Assembly: GCA_944385095.1 (NCBI GenBank)
Contig: CALWVS010000021.1
Location: forward strand, 1-36,906
Length of the DNA: 36,906 nucleotides
Origin: an uncultured Oscillospiraceae bacterium
GTDB taxonomy: Bacteria; Bacillota; Clostridia; Oscillospirales; Oscillospiraceae
Direction of reading: 5' to 3'
Below, one piece after another: positions 8,042 through 17,258 of the stretch. Positions within the stretch are counted from its first letter, which is position 1, and every line of letters begins with the position of its first letter. The translations under genes were made by a program, and so were the position numbers. The notes beneath the pieces are model-generated. The model saw nothing but the letters and a program-made list of their open reading frames with translations, did no database searches and was not told where the DNA came from.

Positions 8042-9394
8042 GTGTCCAACTCATCCCAGCTCACCTCTGGTCCCATCACAAGTCAGCTTTTGCGGCTGTG
8101 TCTGCCTCTGCTAGCTGCCAATGTACTGCAACAGCTCTATAACATGATCAATGCTCTGGTGGTCACGCACTATCTGGGTCACGATGCTTTTGCAGCCCTT
8201 GGCGTGGCAGAAAGCGTGATGAATCTGTTTATTTATGTCATCACAGGTGCCTGTATGGGGGCATCTGTTTTGATTGCCCGTTTTTATGGGGAGGGAAACC
8301 TGCCAAAACTGCGCCAGCAACTATTTGTATCTGGTGTTTTGATTGGTGGTGCCACTGTGGTGGCAGTGTCTCTGGTGCTCCTCTTTTTGCCTCAGCTTCT
8401 CGGTCTGATACAAACACCTTCAGAATTGATGGTACATGTGTCCTCCTATCTGCAAATTGTATTGGTGGGTATGATTTTCACCTTTGCTTATAACTATCTG
8501 GCTTCCACACTGCGGGCTGTGGGCAATACCAAAGCTGCATTGGGTTTTCTGCTTCTCTCTTTGGGCTATAATCTGGTGGCTGCATGGGTATTGGTAGCAG
8601 TTTTGGATTTGGGGATTCAGGGAACTGCCCTAGCCACCGCCACTGCCCAGCTTCTGTCTGCCCTGCTGTGCTATCTGTATTTGCGCAAAAAAATGCCCCA
8701 TCTGATGATGGGGCGAGAAGATATGAAGTTGGACGGTCGGTTGATGCGTCTCACCATCAGCTATGGGGCAGTGGCTGCCCTCCAACAGTCCAGCCTCTAT
8801 CTTGGAAAATTGATGGTACAAAGTGCTGTGAATGGCATTGGAACCACTGCCATTTCTTCCTTTACTGCTACCACACGAATTGAGAATTTCAGCCAGGCGT
8901 TTGGCATCAGTGGCTGTGAAGCCATCGCCATTTTTGTGGCGCAAAATCAGGGGGCGGGCAAATATCGACGTGCCACACAGGGCTTCTATCGAGGTGGTGC
9001 CATTGTGGTTGGGATTGGTGTGCTGTTTTCCTTCCTGCTGTCTCTGGGTGGGCATATTCTAGTGCTTCCATTCCTGAACGGGGAGCCAGATGCCATTGTT
9101 TTGGGCGCCTCTTATCTGCGTTGGATGGGGCTGTTCTATTTCCTGTCCTTTATTGGTCATGTCTATGTGGGACACTATCGGGGCATTGGTCGCATGAATA
9201 TTACCTTTTGGGGGACTACCATTCAAATTGCCGTGCGTGTTGTATGCACCTATTTACTGGTGAATTCCATGGGACTGGATGCTGTGGCATTTGCCACCGG
9301 TCTGGGCTGGCTGGTCATTGTACTGTTCCACTCCACAGTGTACTATCTGGAGCGAAAGGGAATTGGATACCCCATTCAACAGGAAACAGAATGA
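8042..9394 (+). CDS. MATE-family multidrug/Na+ efflux transporter
   Basis: Integral membrane protein of 450 aa with the twelve-helix MATE layout of two related halves. Family-like segments include LPLLAANVLQQLYNMINALVV near the N-terminus and the matching start of the second half at ISYGAVAALQQSSLYLG. MATE proteins export cationic drugs or metabolites in exchange for Na+ or H+. The start is GTG, preceded by AAGGAGG about 7 nt away. It is monocistronic, divergent from spoIIA, and ends at a clear bidirectional terminator. Substrate is unknown. Confidence 0.92.
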   Translation: MSNSSQLTSGPITSQLLRLCLPLLAANVLQQLYNMINALVVTHYLGHDAFAALGVAESVMNLFIYVITGACMGASVLIARFYGEGNLPKLRQQLFVSGVLIGGATVVAVSLVLLFLPQLLGLIQTPSELMVHVSSYLQIVLVGMIFTFAYNYLASTLRAVGNTKAALGFLLLSLGYNLVAAWVLVAVLDLGIQGTALATATAQLLSALLCYLYLRKKMPHLMMGREDMKLDGRLMRLTISYGAVAALQQSSLYLGKLMVQSAVNGIGTTAISSFTATTRIENFSQAFGISGCEAIAIFVAQNQGAGKYRRATQGFYRGGAIVVGIGVLFSFLLSLGGHILVLPFLNGEPDAIVLGASYLRWMGLFYFLSFIGHVYVGHYRGIGRMNITFWGTTIQIAVRVVCTYLLVNSMGLDAVAFATGLGWLVIVLFHSTVYYLERKGIGYPIQQETE

Positions 9395-9425
9395 AAAAAA
9401 AGAGGTCGTCCCGACCTCTTTTTCT
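9394..9425. terminator. Bidirectional terminator after the MATE gene
   Basis: AGAGGTCG (9401-9408), loop TCC, CGACCTCT (9412-9419), flanked by an A-run on the left and a T-run on the right. It serves the MATE gene and the convergent small exported protein. Confidence 0.88.
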
Positions 9426-9426
9426 T

Positions 9427-9936
9427 TTATACAATGGTATATCCACCACGGACCAGCACCTTGACCACATCGCTGCCTGCTGTCACATAGTGTTCTGTCA
9501 TAGTGGACAGATACAGATGATTCTGCACCAGTGCACCGCCATTGTTTAAATTCTCCCCAGTGGTCATATCCACCAGTGCCGGATTTTCCTTCGCTCCTGC
9601 TGTGGCACTGCCCACACGCAACAGCACTTCACTGCCCAATTCCAGATGAAGTGTCTGCCCTTTGGACAGTGTTACCACTGCATAAGAACTCCCCTGGTTC
9701 TGTCCTGGCTGCTGCCCCCCTTGGGATTCCAGCAGTTTTCCAAACTCCATTGCCAACTGTGTTTTCTGTTCCTGTGCATAGGTCTCTGTCTCTTTGCGGA
9801 TGTTGGGCAAAATCGTCTCATTCACATAGCTTAAAGTAATCAGTGGGTCGTCCTGCCCTCCGGCTGTGGCTGCCACACCTGTGGCAACACAAATCAAGGT
9901 CAGCACCACTGCCACTGCCTTTTGTGATTTCCTCAT
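9427..9936 (-). CDS. Exported protein of unknown function
   Basis: I do not recognise a named family. The 169-aa product begins with KR-type positive charge and a hydrophobic stretch (about 7-24) ending near VAATAGG, a plausible signal peptide. A helical region rich in Glu and Gln (about 35-70) is followed by a Gln/Gly-rich linker. The C-terminal half has VLLRVGSATA, PALVDMTTGE and GGALVQNHLYL, and ends in VLVRGGYTIV, suggesting a small beta domain. It has its own good promoter and a ribosome binding site AAAGGAG, so it is very probably a real gene. It diverges from the AIM24-like gene. Confidence 0.8.
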   Translation of the reverse strand: MRKSQKAVAVVLTLICVATGVAATAGGQDDPLITLSYVNETILPNIRKETETYAQEQKTQLAMEFGKLLESQGGQQPGQNQGSSYAVVTLSKGQTLHLELGSEVLLRVGSATAGAKENPALVDMTTGENLNNGGALVQNHLYLSTMTEHYVTAGSDVVKVLVRGGYTIV

Positions 9937-9966
9937 GGCTCAAAAGCTCCTTTTTGGTTTTCTCTT

Positions 9967-9996
9967 ATTATACACGATTGCCCTATTCTGTCGCAA
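9967..9996 (-). promoter_or_regulatory. Promoter of the small exported protein gene
   Basis: Minus-strand TTGCGA (9991-9996), 18-bp spacer, TATAAT (9967-9972). It is back to back with the plus-strand promoter at 10009. Confidence 0.65.
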
Positions 9997-10008
9997 GTAG
10001 AGTTTTTC

Positions 10009-10037
10009 TTGTATTTTTGTTGGTTTTATGGTATAAT
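10009..10037 (+). promoter_or_regulatory. Promoter of the AIM24-family gene
   Basis: TTGTAT (10009-10014), 17-bp spacer, TATAAT (10032-10037). AAGGAGG follows at 10074-10080. Confidence 0.7.
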
Positions 10038-10089
10038 GCACACCAGCCCTATCTTATATTTGAATATCTCTACAAGGAGGCTGGTTGAG

Positions 10090-10863
10090 ATGTACGCAAT
10101 CCGAAATTTTACAGACAATGATGATGTGAAGGTTCTTTCTGAACGTGGAGCATTTCAGGTGATTGAATATCAGAAAGACTTGAGTGTAGCACCTTCCAAT
10201 GCCATAAAGGCCTACTACAGTGCTCAGATGAATGTGAGAAAACGTCAGTTGGTCTGTCAGCTGAGCAAATCTCCTGTGACCATTCAGGCTGGGGCTATGC
10301 AGTGGATGCTGGGCAATGTCAATGCCACAACCGGTATCAAAGGTGTGGGTGACTTCTTTGGCAAGGCAGTTCGGGGCAAAGCCAGTGGAGAATCTGCCAT
10401 TAAACCAGAATACACCGGTGATGGTGTACTGGTGTTAGAGCCTACTTACAAGCATCTGATTCTGTTGGATGTTTCAGAGTGGGGCGGTTCCATTGTACTG
10501 GATGATGGGCTGTTCTTGGCATGTGAAAGCAATTTAAAACACAAGATTGTGACACGCTCCAATGCTTCCTCCGCTTTTGCTGGTGGAGAAGGTCTGTTTA
10601 ATCTAAGTTTGAATGGCAATGGGATTGTCTGTGTAGAGTCTGAATGCCCCATGGAAGAACTGGTGGAAATTACATTAGAAAATGATGTCTTGAAAATTGA
10701 CGGAAACTTTGCCATTGCATGGAGTGGCAGTCTGGAATTTACTGTGGAACGCTCTGGCAAAACGCTGCTTGGTTCTGCTGCCTCCGGTGAGGGTCTTGTG
10801 AATGTATACCGTGGCACAGGTAAGGTTCTGATGATGCCTGTTGCAAATGTCCCCAAATCCTAA
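10090..10863 (+). CDS. AIM24-family protein
   Basis: Predicted all-beta protein of 257 aa that matches the AIM24/TIGR00266 family in layout: QLSKSPVTIQAGAMQWM in the first third, then GVLVLEPTYKHLILLD, GEGLFNLSLNGNGIVCV and a C-terminal SGEGLVNVYRGTGKVLMMP. Bacterial members have no firmly established function. The start at 10090 is chosen because AAGGAGG precedes it by 9 nt; a longer frame from 10009 begins in the promoter. No signal peptide is visible. Its TAA (10861-10863) abuts the first hairpin of repeat array 2. Confidence 0.85.
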   Translation: MYAIRNFTDNDDVKVLSERGAFQVIEYQKDLSVAPSNAIKAYYSAQMNVRKRQLVCQLSKSPVTIQAGAMQWMLGNVNATTGIKGVGDFFGKAVRGKASGESAIKPEYTGDGVLVLEPTYKHLILLDVSEWGGSIVLDDGLFLACESNLKHKIVTRSNASSAFAGGEGLFNLSLNGNGIVCVESECPMEELVEITLENDVLKIDGNFAIAWSGSLEFTVERSGKTLLGSAASGEGLVNVYRGTGKVLMMPVANVPKS

Positions 10864-11111
10864 CCTACTTTTTCTTGAAAAGAAAAAGTAGGCAAAAAGA
10901 ACTTCAGGTGTAGCCATCACCGACACAGTTCAATGGAACAGCGTCGAGGTTTCCAAGAACTTTGGGTTGAAAAGTCGCTAAGACCCCTACTTTTTCTTGA
11001 AAAGAAAAAGTAGGCAAAAAGAACTTTGGGTGCAGCCATCACCGACATTTTTTGAGGAAACAACATTGAGGTTTCCAAGAGCATTGGGTGGAAATATCAT
11101 AAAAATCAGTA

Positions 11112-11156
11112 AGAGAGTAGCTATCATGAGAAAATTTCTCATAACAGCTACTCTCT
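11112..11156. repeat. Internal palindrome, copy 1
   Basis: Inverted repeat with outer arms AGAGAGTAGCT and AGCTACTCTCT and inner arms ATGAGAAA/TTTCTCAT. It is followed by TGTTTTAAAAATAT and appears only in the long units of array 2. It could act as an extra terminator. Confidence 0.8.
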
Positions 11157-11502
11157 CTGTTTTAAAAATATAAAGTAGAAAAGCCGCTGTGACTGACCAC
11201 AAGGGAAATATCGCCTCAGAGCCCTCCTGAAATTTTCTTTGCCTACTTTCTTTTTTAAAAGAAAGTAGGTGTAGCCATCACCGACACAGTTCAATGGAAC
11301 AGCGTCGAGGTTTCCAAGAATATTGGGTTGAAAAGTCGCTAAGAGTACCTAAAAAGGAATGGCTACCTCAGAACACTTACAAAATTTTCTTTGCCTACTT
11401 TCTTTTTTAAAAGAAAGTAGGTGTAGCCATCACCGACATTTTTTGAGGAAACAACATTGAAGTTTCCAAGAGCATTGGGTGGAAATATCATAAAAATCAG
11501 TA

Positions 11503-11547
11503 AGAGAGTAGCTATCATGAGAAAATTTCTCATAACAGCTACTCTCT
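11503..11547. repeat. Internal palindrome, copy 2
   Basis: Second copy of the same palindrome, 391 bp after the first and identical in both arms. Confidence 0.8.
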
Positions 11548-11964
11548 CTGTTTTAAAAATATAAAGTAGAAAAGCCGCTGTGACTGACCACAAGGGAAAT
11601 ATCGCCTCAGAGCCCTCCTGAAATTTTCTTTGCCTACCTTCTTTTTTAAAAGAAAGTAGGTGTAGCCATCACTGACACAGTTCAATGGAACAGCGTTGAG
11701 ATTTCCAAGAACTTTGGGTTGAAAAGTCGCTAAGAGTACCTAAAGAGGAATTGCTGCCTCTGAGACCTTACAAAATTTTCTTTGCCTACTTTCTTTTTTA
11801 AAAGAAAGTAGGTGTAGCCATCACTGACACAGTTCAATGGAACAGCGTCGAGGTTTCCAAGAATATTGGGTTGAAAAGTCGCTAAGAGTACCTAAAGAGG
11901 AATTGCTGCCTCTGAGACCTCTTAAAATTTTCTTTGCCTACTTTCTTTTTTAAAAGAAAGTAGG

Positions 11965-13071
11965 TTAAGAGAGGAGGTCGGTCCACAGGTCATTGTAGAG
12001 GGTGCGGATTTCCAGTGGGCTGACCAGATAGGACTCACAGTTCTCCAGAACGTCGCTGGGGGCTGCCATAATCTCATACAGTTCCATATCCAGTGGTTCC
12101 CCATAAGTCTCCTCATAGTAGGTGGGGTACTGCTCCAGTGCCTCAGTGTTGGGAGAAGCGTACCAGATGTAGTCCATGTTCTTCAAGGATACCTCTGTGG
12201 ATGCCATAAAGTTAATCCATGCCTCTGCTTCGTCCTTGTTCTGTGCATCTTTTAGTACACACATGGCATCTACAAAGTAGTTGGCTCCCTCCTCTGGCAC
12301 CACATACTTCAAATCAGGGTTGTTTTCCAGCATGGTCAGGTAGTCACCGGCATAGTAGGCACCAATGGCAGCATTGCCGCCTTCCAGCTTCTGGAATACC
12401 TCATCCATCACAAATCCCTGATAGACACCAGCTTCCTTTGCCTCTGCCAGCTTCTCATATGCCTCCTGAATTTCTGCCTCATTGGTGGTATTGAGGGAGT
12501 AACCCAAATCCAGCAGAGCAATGCCAATGGCATCACGGGAGTTTTTAATCATCAGCACATCGCCGGCATATTGGGGGTCAAACATGGCGTCCCAGCTAGT
12601 AATGGGTTCTGATACCATGGCAGAATTATAAATCAGCCCCAAAGTGCCCCAGGTATAGGGAACAGTATACTTGTTGTCTGGGTCAAAGGAGAGATTTTTG
12701 AACCGCTCATCAATCAGGGCATAGTTGGGGATGTTGTCATAGTTCAGTTCTGCCAGCTTGCCTTCCTCAATGAGTTGAGAAATCATATAGTCAGAGGGGC
12801 AAATCACATCATAGTTCGTCCCCTGTAACTTGGAGTACAGTGCCTCATTGCTCTCTGCGGTGGTGTAGTTGACGGTAATGCCAGTCTCTGCCTCAAACTG
12901 GTCAATGAGAGAGGGATCAATGTACTCGCCCCAGCTGCACACATTCACCACACGGTTTCCTCCGGTCTGTACCGCAGACTGAGACCCTTCTGGTACTTCT
13001 TCCATTGCACAGCTGGAGAGCAATCCCAGTGCAAGTGCAGAAGTGAAAGCCAATACAATTTGTTTTTTCAA
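11965..13071 (-). CDS. potD: Spermidine/putrescine ABC transporter substrate-binding lipoprotein
   Basis: Extracellular binding lipoprotein of 368 aa. The signal peptide ends in a lipobox LLSSC with Cys21 as the lipidated residue. Family features include VNVCSWGEYIDPSLIDQFEAE at the N-terminal lobe, YDVICPSDYMI, and YTVPYTWGTLGLIYN. It delivers polyamines to the PotBC permease. The start codon is TTG, set by AGGAGG 8 nt upstream (13080-13085). It is the last gene of potABCD, 15 nt after potC, and its TAA directly touches the final hairpin of repeat array 2. Confidence 0.94.
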   Translation of the reverse strand: MKKQIVLAFTSALALGLLSSCAMEEVPEGSQSAVQTGGNRVVNVCSWGEYIDPSLIDQFEAETGITVNYTTAESNEALYSKLQGTNYDVICPSDYMISQLIEEGKLAELNYDNIPNYALIDERFKNLSFDPDNKYTVPYTWGTLGLIYNSAMVSEPITSWDAMFDPQYAGDVLMIKNSRDAIGIALLDLGYSLNTTNEAEIQEAYEKLAEAKEAGVYQGFVMDEVFQKLEGGNAAIGAYYAGDYLTMLENNPDLKYVVPEEGANYFVDAMCVLKDAQNKDEAEAWINFMASTEVSLKNMDYIWYASPNTEALEQYPTYYEETYGEPLDMELYEIMAAPSDVLENCESYLVSPLEIRTLYNDLWTDLLS

Positions 13072-13086
13072 GGTTGGTTCCTCCTG

Positions 13087-13944
13087 TTAGTCGGTGTATT
13101 TTTTCTGTTTTTGCTGCCGTGTCTCCAGCACATTCACCAGAATCAGCAGCACCAAAACCGCCCCAAAGAGCAGCGTGGATATGGCGTTGATTTCCGGGCT
13201 GACCCGCTTTTTGGTCATGCTGTAGATGGTCATTGCCAAGGTAGAAGAAGTGGCTCCCGCTGTAAAGTAGGAAATCACAAAATCATCAATGCTCATGGTA
13301 AAGGCAATGAGCATACCGGACACAATGCCGGGCTTAATTTCCGGCAGTGCCACTTTCCAGAATGCCTGCATCCAGGTACAGCCCAAATCCTGAGCAGCGT
13401 CCAATAAATGTTTGTCCATCTGTTTCAGCTTTGGCATGACAGAGAGAATCACATAGGGAATATTAAATGTAATATGGGCAATCAGCAGGGTACCAAAGCC
13501 CTGATATAGCCGTGGAGCCGTGAGCCGGTAATTCACTTCCATCCAGCTGACAAACCCATTCCATGCACCAAATGCTGCCGCAAACAACAGGCACAGGCTG
13601 ACACCGGTCACAATATCCGCATTCATCATGGGAATGCCGTTGATGGTCATCAGTGGTTCCCGAATGGACTTTCGCATGTTGTAAAAGCCAATGGCTGCCA
13701 GCGTACCTGCCACAGTTGCCACCAGTGTGGCAATCACAGAGACAATCAGAGTGGTATAGACACTGTTCATAATAATGCGGTCCTGAAACAGTTCCCCATA
13801 CCACTTCAGAGAAAAGCCCTTCCAGACCGCACTGCTGGTTCCCTCATTGAAGGAAAAAATAATCAACAGAAGAATGGGGGCATAGAGAAAAAAGAACACA
13901 AGCCCCATAAAAAGGCGGCTTCCAATGGAATTTTTTCTGCTCAT
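13087..13944 (-). CDS. potC: Spermidine/putrescine ABC transporter permease PotC
   Basis: Permease of 285 aa with about six membrane helices and the inner-membrane permease EAA-like loop DAAQDLGCTWMQAFWKVALPEIKPGI, which contacts the ATPase. With PotB it forms the polyamine channel. Its ATG overlaps the potB stop by 4 nt (ATGA), indicating translational coupling. It is the third gene of potABCD. Confidence 0.94.
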   Translation of the reverse strand: MSRKNSIGSRLFMGLVFFFLYAPILLLIIFSFNEGTSSAVWKGFSLKWYGELFQDRIIMNSVYTTLIVSVIATLVATVAGTLAAIGFYNMRKSIREPLMTINGIPMMNADIVTGVSLCLLFAAAFGAWNGFVSWMEVNYRLTAPRLYQGFGTLLIAHITFNIPYVILSVMPKLKQMDKHLLDAAQDLGCTWMQAFWKVALPEIKPGIVSGMLIAFTMSIDDFVISYFTAGATSSTLAMTIYSMTKKRVSPEINAISTLLFGAVLVLLILVNVLETRQQKQKKYTD

Positions 13945-14822
13945 AGCATCACCGCCTCCTCTTCACCTTCTCCGAATCGGTTCATCACATACATACAGAT
14001 GACCACAATGACCATCATCACAAGGGCGATTGCACTGCCCAGATAGGGGTTATAGGCTCCGCCTAAGAATTGCAGTTCAATCAAATCACCCAGCATCATC
14101 TGGGTGCCGCCACCCATCATCTGAGAAATGGCAAAGGTGGACACAGATGGCACAAATACCATGGTCACACCGGAGAGAATACCAGGCAATGACAGGGGAA
14201 AAATCACCCTGCGGAACACACTGACAGAATCGGCTCCCAAATCTCTTGCCGCCTCCAACAGAGAGTGATCCAGTTTGAGAATCACAGAGTAAATGGGCAG
14301 AATCATAAAGGGCAGGTAGTTATACACCATGCCCAGCACCACTGCCCCCGGTGTGCCCAGCATCTGAAAATATTCCAAATTGGTGCCAAATATGCCATTG
14401 ATGAGGTCAAACAGCCCAATGGCTCTGCAAAACTGGTTGATAAACCCATTCCGGTCCAGAATGGCAATCCAAGAGTAGGTGCGCAGCAGAAAATTCATCC
14501 ACATGGGCAACATAATAATGACCATTGCCATTTTCTGAAACTGCTCCCCCTCCCGTGCCATAAAATACGCCACAGGGTAGCCAATGAGCACACACACCAG
14601 AGTGGCAACAATGGCAAGTTGAAAGGAGCGTAAAAATACAGGGGCATAGCTGCCCATTCTGGCGAAATTGTCCAGTGTAAACCCGTCTGGAGAAAACAGA
14701 AACCCTGCCTGTGCATTGGTAAAGGCATAGAGAACCACCATGAGAATGGGAGCCACCACAAAAAGAGCCATCCACCCTACATAGGGCACTGCAAAGAGGG
14801 GAAGTCGGTTACGTTTCTTCAT
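13941..14822 (-). CDS. potB: Spermidine/putrescine ABC transporter permease PotB
   Basis: Permease of 293 aa with about six membrane helices and an EAA-like loop [26 protein letters not shown]. The start is set at 14822 (MKKRNRL), with GAGGGGG just upstream inside the end of potA; a longer frame to 14909 overlaps potA by 101 nt and is less likely. With this start it overlaps potA by 14 nt and potC by 4 nt. Confidence 0.93.
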   Translation of the reverse strand: MKKRNRLPLFAVPYVGWMALFVVAPILMVVLYAFTNAQAGFLFSPDGFTLDNFARMGSYAPVFLRSFQLAIVATLVCVLIGYPVAYFMAREGEQFQKMAMVIIMLPMWMNFLLRTYSWIAILDRNGFINQFCRAIGLFDLINGIFGTNLEYFQMLGTPGAVVLGMVYNYLPFMILPIYSVILKLDHSLLEAARDLGADSVSVFRRVIFPLSLPGILSGVTMVFVPSVSTFAISQMMGGGTQMMLGDLIELQFLGGAYNPYLGSAIALVMMVIVVICMYVMNRFGEGEEEAVML

Positions 14823-15990
14823 TGGAATCCCCCTCATCCTCCTCTGTGGGGTCGTAGCTGGCATCACTGATTTCCTCATACTCCTCAGAATAGGAAGAAT
14901 AGTCCCCAAACATGCCGGAGTAGTGGCTTTTTTTCATGACATGAATGCCGTCTGGGTCAATTTTAATCCCAATTCGGGAACCCACTGGGGACAGGTCTGT
15001 GGTCTGAATGAGCCACTTGAACCCATAAAAGTCCACAATGATGTCATAGTGTACCCCTTTGAAGGTCACAGAGGTCACAGTACCTGTGAGCTGCCCCTCT
15101 GCCTCTGGTACAATGTCCACATCCTCCGGGCGAATGACCACATCCACTGGCTCATTCACTGCAAAGCCCTTATCGAGACAGGCAAACCGGCGGTTGAAAA
15201 TCTCTACTACGCCATCCCCTCGCATATAGCCATCAATGATATTGGATTCTCCAATAAAGTCTGCTACAAAGGCATTTTTTGGCTCATTATAAATGTCCTC
15301 TGGCGTGCCAATCTGCTGGATTTTGCCTCCATCCATGACCACCACAGTATCAGACATGGCAAGGGCTTCTTCCTGGTCGTGGGTCACATAGATAAAGGTA
15401 ATACCCATGGCCTTTTGGATGCGCTTCAGTTCATTTTGCATATCTTTCCGCAAGCGTAAATCCAGTGCCCCCAGTGGCTCATCCAATAAAAGCACCTTGG
15501 GGCGGTTGACCAGTGCCCGTGCGATTGCCACACGCTGTTGCTGCCCACCAGACAGTGAGGTGACAGAACGCTTTTCAAATCCTGTCAGGTTCACCGCCGT
15601 CAGCATCTCTGTCACACGCGCTTTGATTTCCGCCTCAGACAGTTTTACTTTTTTCTTGGTCTCCGGGTCTGTTTTGGGCAGACGCAGCCCAAAAGCAATG
15701 TTCTCATAGACGTTGAGATGTGGAAAGAGGGCATAGCGTTGAAATACCGTATTCACTGCTCGCTTATGTGGGGGAACATCGTTGATTTTCTCCCCATCAA
15801 ACAGAACCTCACCGCTGGTTGGAGTCTGAAATCCACCAATGATACGCAGGGTTGTGGTTTTTCCACAGCCACTGGGTCCCAGCAACGTTAAAAATTCTTG
15901 ATCATTGATATAGAGATTGATGTTGTCCAGCACCACATTGTCATCAAACGACATACAGCAGTTGGACAGACGGATCAGCTCTTTTGCCAT
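14809..15990 (-). CDS. potA: Spermidine/putrescine ABC transporter ATP-binding protein
   Basis: ABC ATPase of 393 aa. It has Walker A GPSGCGKT (38-45), the signature LSGGQQQR, Walker B VLLLDEP and the switch His in THDQEEAL, then a C-terminal TOBE-type regulatory domain (about 270-355). An unusual acidic tail rich in Glu, Asp and Ser follows (about 360-393), longer than in typical PotA. It is the first gene of potABCD, with GGAGG before its ATG and a strong promoter upstream. Confidence 0.94.
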   Translation of the reverse strand: MAKELIRLSNCCMSFDDNVVLDNINLYINDQEFLTLLGPSGCGKTTTLRIIGGFQTPTSGEVLFDGEKINDVPPHKRAVNTVFQRYALFPHLNVYENIAFGLRLPKTDPETKKKVKLSEAEIKARVTEMLTAVNLTGFEKRSVTSLSGGQQQRVAIARALVNRPKVLLLDEPLGALDLRLRKDMQNELKRIQKAMGITFIYVTHDQEEALAMSDTVVVMDGGKIQQIGTPEDIYNEPKNAFVADFIGESNIIDGYMRGDGVVEIFNRRFACLDKGFAVNEPVDVVIRPEDVDIVPEAEGQLTGTVTSVTFKGVHYDIIVDFYGFKWLIQTTDLSPVGSRIGIKIDPDGIHVMKKSHYSGMFGDYSSYSEEYEEISDASYDPTEEDEGDSNEET

Positions 15991-16072
15991 ATATCCTCCC
16001 CCACTTCTAAAGTGTTATCTTGTCAGCTCCCTTTTATTCTGTCAAAACAGACATACACGGATTGCGACATAA

Positions 16073-16101
16073 ACTATATCGTTTTAAACTGCAAATGTCA
16101 A
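16073..16101 (-). promoter_or_regulatory. Promoter of potABCD
   Basis: Minus-strand TTGACA (16096-16101), 17-bp spacer, TATAGT (16073-16078). The leader before potA is about 75 nt; I see no recognised riboswitch in it. Confidence 0.8.
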
Positions 16102-16117
16102 TGGATTTTGTCGAGAA

Positions 16118-17086
16118 TCAGCCCCCATATGCAGGGAAATATTCCTGTACAAAGTCCACTTCCTCCACCTGAAAGGTTTTCCCGTTCAAATGGGACAGGA
16201 CACCTGCCTCTGTGGTAAAGTGGAAGGACAATTTATAGGAGTAGAGTGCCTGTCCATGTCTGCCATAGGGTTTATTCTGCCGCTCACTGCCATACTTGCC
16301 ATCCCCCAGCAGTGGGTGCCCTGCATAGGCAAACTGGGCACGAATCTGGTGGGTTCTGCCTGTGATGAGTTCACACTCCACCAGTGACAGCCTTCCATTG
16401 CTGGCAAGGGTTTTGTAGAGGGTCACTGCCGTTTTTCCACCAGATATTGGTCTTGTGTGGACAGATACCTGCTTTTTGCCCTCATCCTTCAACAGAACAT
16501 GCTCCAGTTTCCCTGCTCTGGGTGTAGGCGTGCCATGTACCACACACAAATAATACTTTTCCAGTTCTCTGTCCTTGATTTTCTGGTTCATAATCCGCAG
16601 GGCTTCTGCGGTTTTGGCAGCAATGACAATGCCCCCTGTGTTGCGGTCAATACGGTTGCACAGTGCTGGTGCAAAGGAGTTCTCCCAGTAGGGCGACCAC
16701 TCCTTTTTTTGATAGAGATATGCCTGTAAATGGGTCAGCAGGGTATTCACCCGCTCCGTTTCATCGGGATGTACCACCATGCCAGGGCGTTTATCCAACA
16801 ATAAAATGTGGTCATCCTCATATAAAATATTCAGTTTGGGCTGGTAGAGGGAGAGAAACGCATTTTCTGGAGTGGGTGTTTCAAAAAATTCGTCGTTGAT
16901 GTAGAGCTGCAAAACGTCCCCTACTGCAAGGCGCACATCCCGTTTTGACCCCTTCCCATTGACTTTCACCCGTTTGAGTCTGATGTACTTCTGTGCCAGT
17001 GGTGCCGGCAACAGGGGCAGGGTTTTGGCAAGCCACCGGTCCAGCCGCTGCCCAGCGTCATTTTTTCCTATGGTAAATTCCTTCAT
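16118..17086 (-). CDS. RluA-family 23S rRNA/tRNA pseudouridine synthase
   Basis: Pseudouridine synthase of 322 aa. An S4-type RNA-binding domain occupies about 1-75 (GQRLDRWLAK, then KVNGKG). The catalytic domain follows, with NRIDRNTGGIVI placing the catalytic Asp near 147, and ELITGRTHQIRAQFAYAGHPLLGD as the conserved C-terminal motif. It belongs with the RluC/RluD group, but the exact target uridines cannot be told. The start is set at 17086, after a GGAAGGAA ribosome binding site; the upstream in-frame Met at 17191 would overlap the divergent promoter. It is a single gene, divergent from yceD. Confidence 0.92.
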   Translation of the reverse strand: MKEFTIGKNDAGQRLDRWLAKTLPLLPAPLAQKYIRLKRVKVNGKGSKRDVRLAVGDVLQLYINDEFFETPTPENAFLSLYQPKLNILYEDDHILLLDKRPGMVVHPDETERVNTLLTHLQAYLYQKKEWSPYWENSFAPALCNRIDRNTGGIVIAAKTAEALRIMNQKIKDRELEKYYLCVVHGTPTPRAGKLEHVLLKDEGKKQVSVHTRPISGGKTAVTLYKTLASNGRLSLVECELITGRTHQIRAQFAYAGHPLLGDGKYGSERQNKPYGRHGQALYSYKLSFHFTTEAGVLSHLNGKTFQVEEVDFVQEYFPAYGG

Positions 17087-17175
17087 ATTGGAAATTCCTT
17101 CCTTTTTATTGCATAATTCATAAGATAGACCCATTCCAACACAAAAAATTTTATTTGTCAATGAGAAAAAAATGT

Positions 17176-17204
17176 TTGACATTTTCCTCAAAAGTCACTA
17201 TAAT
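17176..17204 (+). promoter_or_regulatory. Promoter of yceD-rpmF
   Basis: TTGACA (17176-17181), 17-bp spacer, TATAAT (17199-17204): a perfect vegetative consensus. A short GGGG/CCCC hairpin (about 17230-17244) follows in the leader, just before GAGGAGGG (17246-17253). Confidence 0.85.
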
Positions 17205-17258
17205 ACTCTCCGTACCATTATGCGAGTAAGGGGTCTCAATCCCCTGAGGAGGGACGAG

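Larger units (their letters stand above)
11032..11813. repeat. 391-bp tandem duplication inside array 2
   Basis: The segment 11032-11422 recurs at about 11423-11813 with a period of 391 bp. The left 230 bp of the copies differ by only a few substitutions, while the right part, a second core plus spacer, differs more. This is a higher-order repeat of two adjacent unit types. Confidence 0.85.
10864..11964. repeat. Hairpin-core repeat array 2
   Basis: Seven hairpins fill the whole gap between two convergent genes: 10864-10892, 10986-11014, 11242-11269, 11394-11421, 11633-11660, 11785-11812 and 11937-11964. The first two have CCTACTTTTTCT arms; the rest have CCTACTTTCTTTT arms. Between them lies the core, here inverted relative to arrays 1, 3 and 4 (it reads TGTAGCCATCACCGACA after the hairpin). 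Spacing is 152 bp for three pairs and longer where a palindromic insert occurs. The array starts at the base after one TAA stop and ends at the base before the complementary TTA of potD. The short open frames on the minus strand are repeat copies, not genes. Confidence 0.92.

Noticed and set aside
10987-11593. Two nearly identical minus-strand open frames of about 70-76 codons
   Set aside because: Both are translations of the duplicated repeat unit; there is no ribosome binding site pattern or family resemblance, and the frames follow the 391-bp duplication.
10864-11964. CRISPR-like regular repeats
   Set aside because: The period is about 152 bp, repeats carry long conserved cores rather than unique spacers, and no cas gene is present.
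15991-16072. Riboswitch in the potA leader
   Set aside because: The leader is short, and I see neither a terminator nor a known aptamer pattern.
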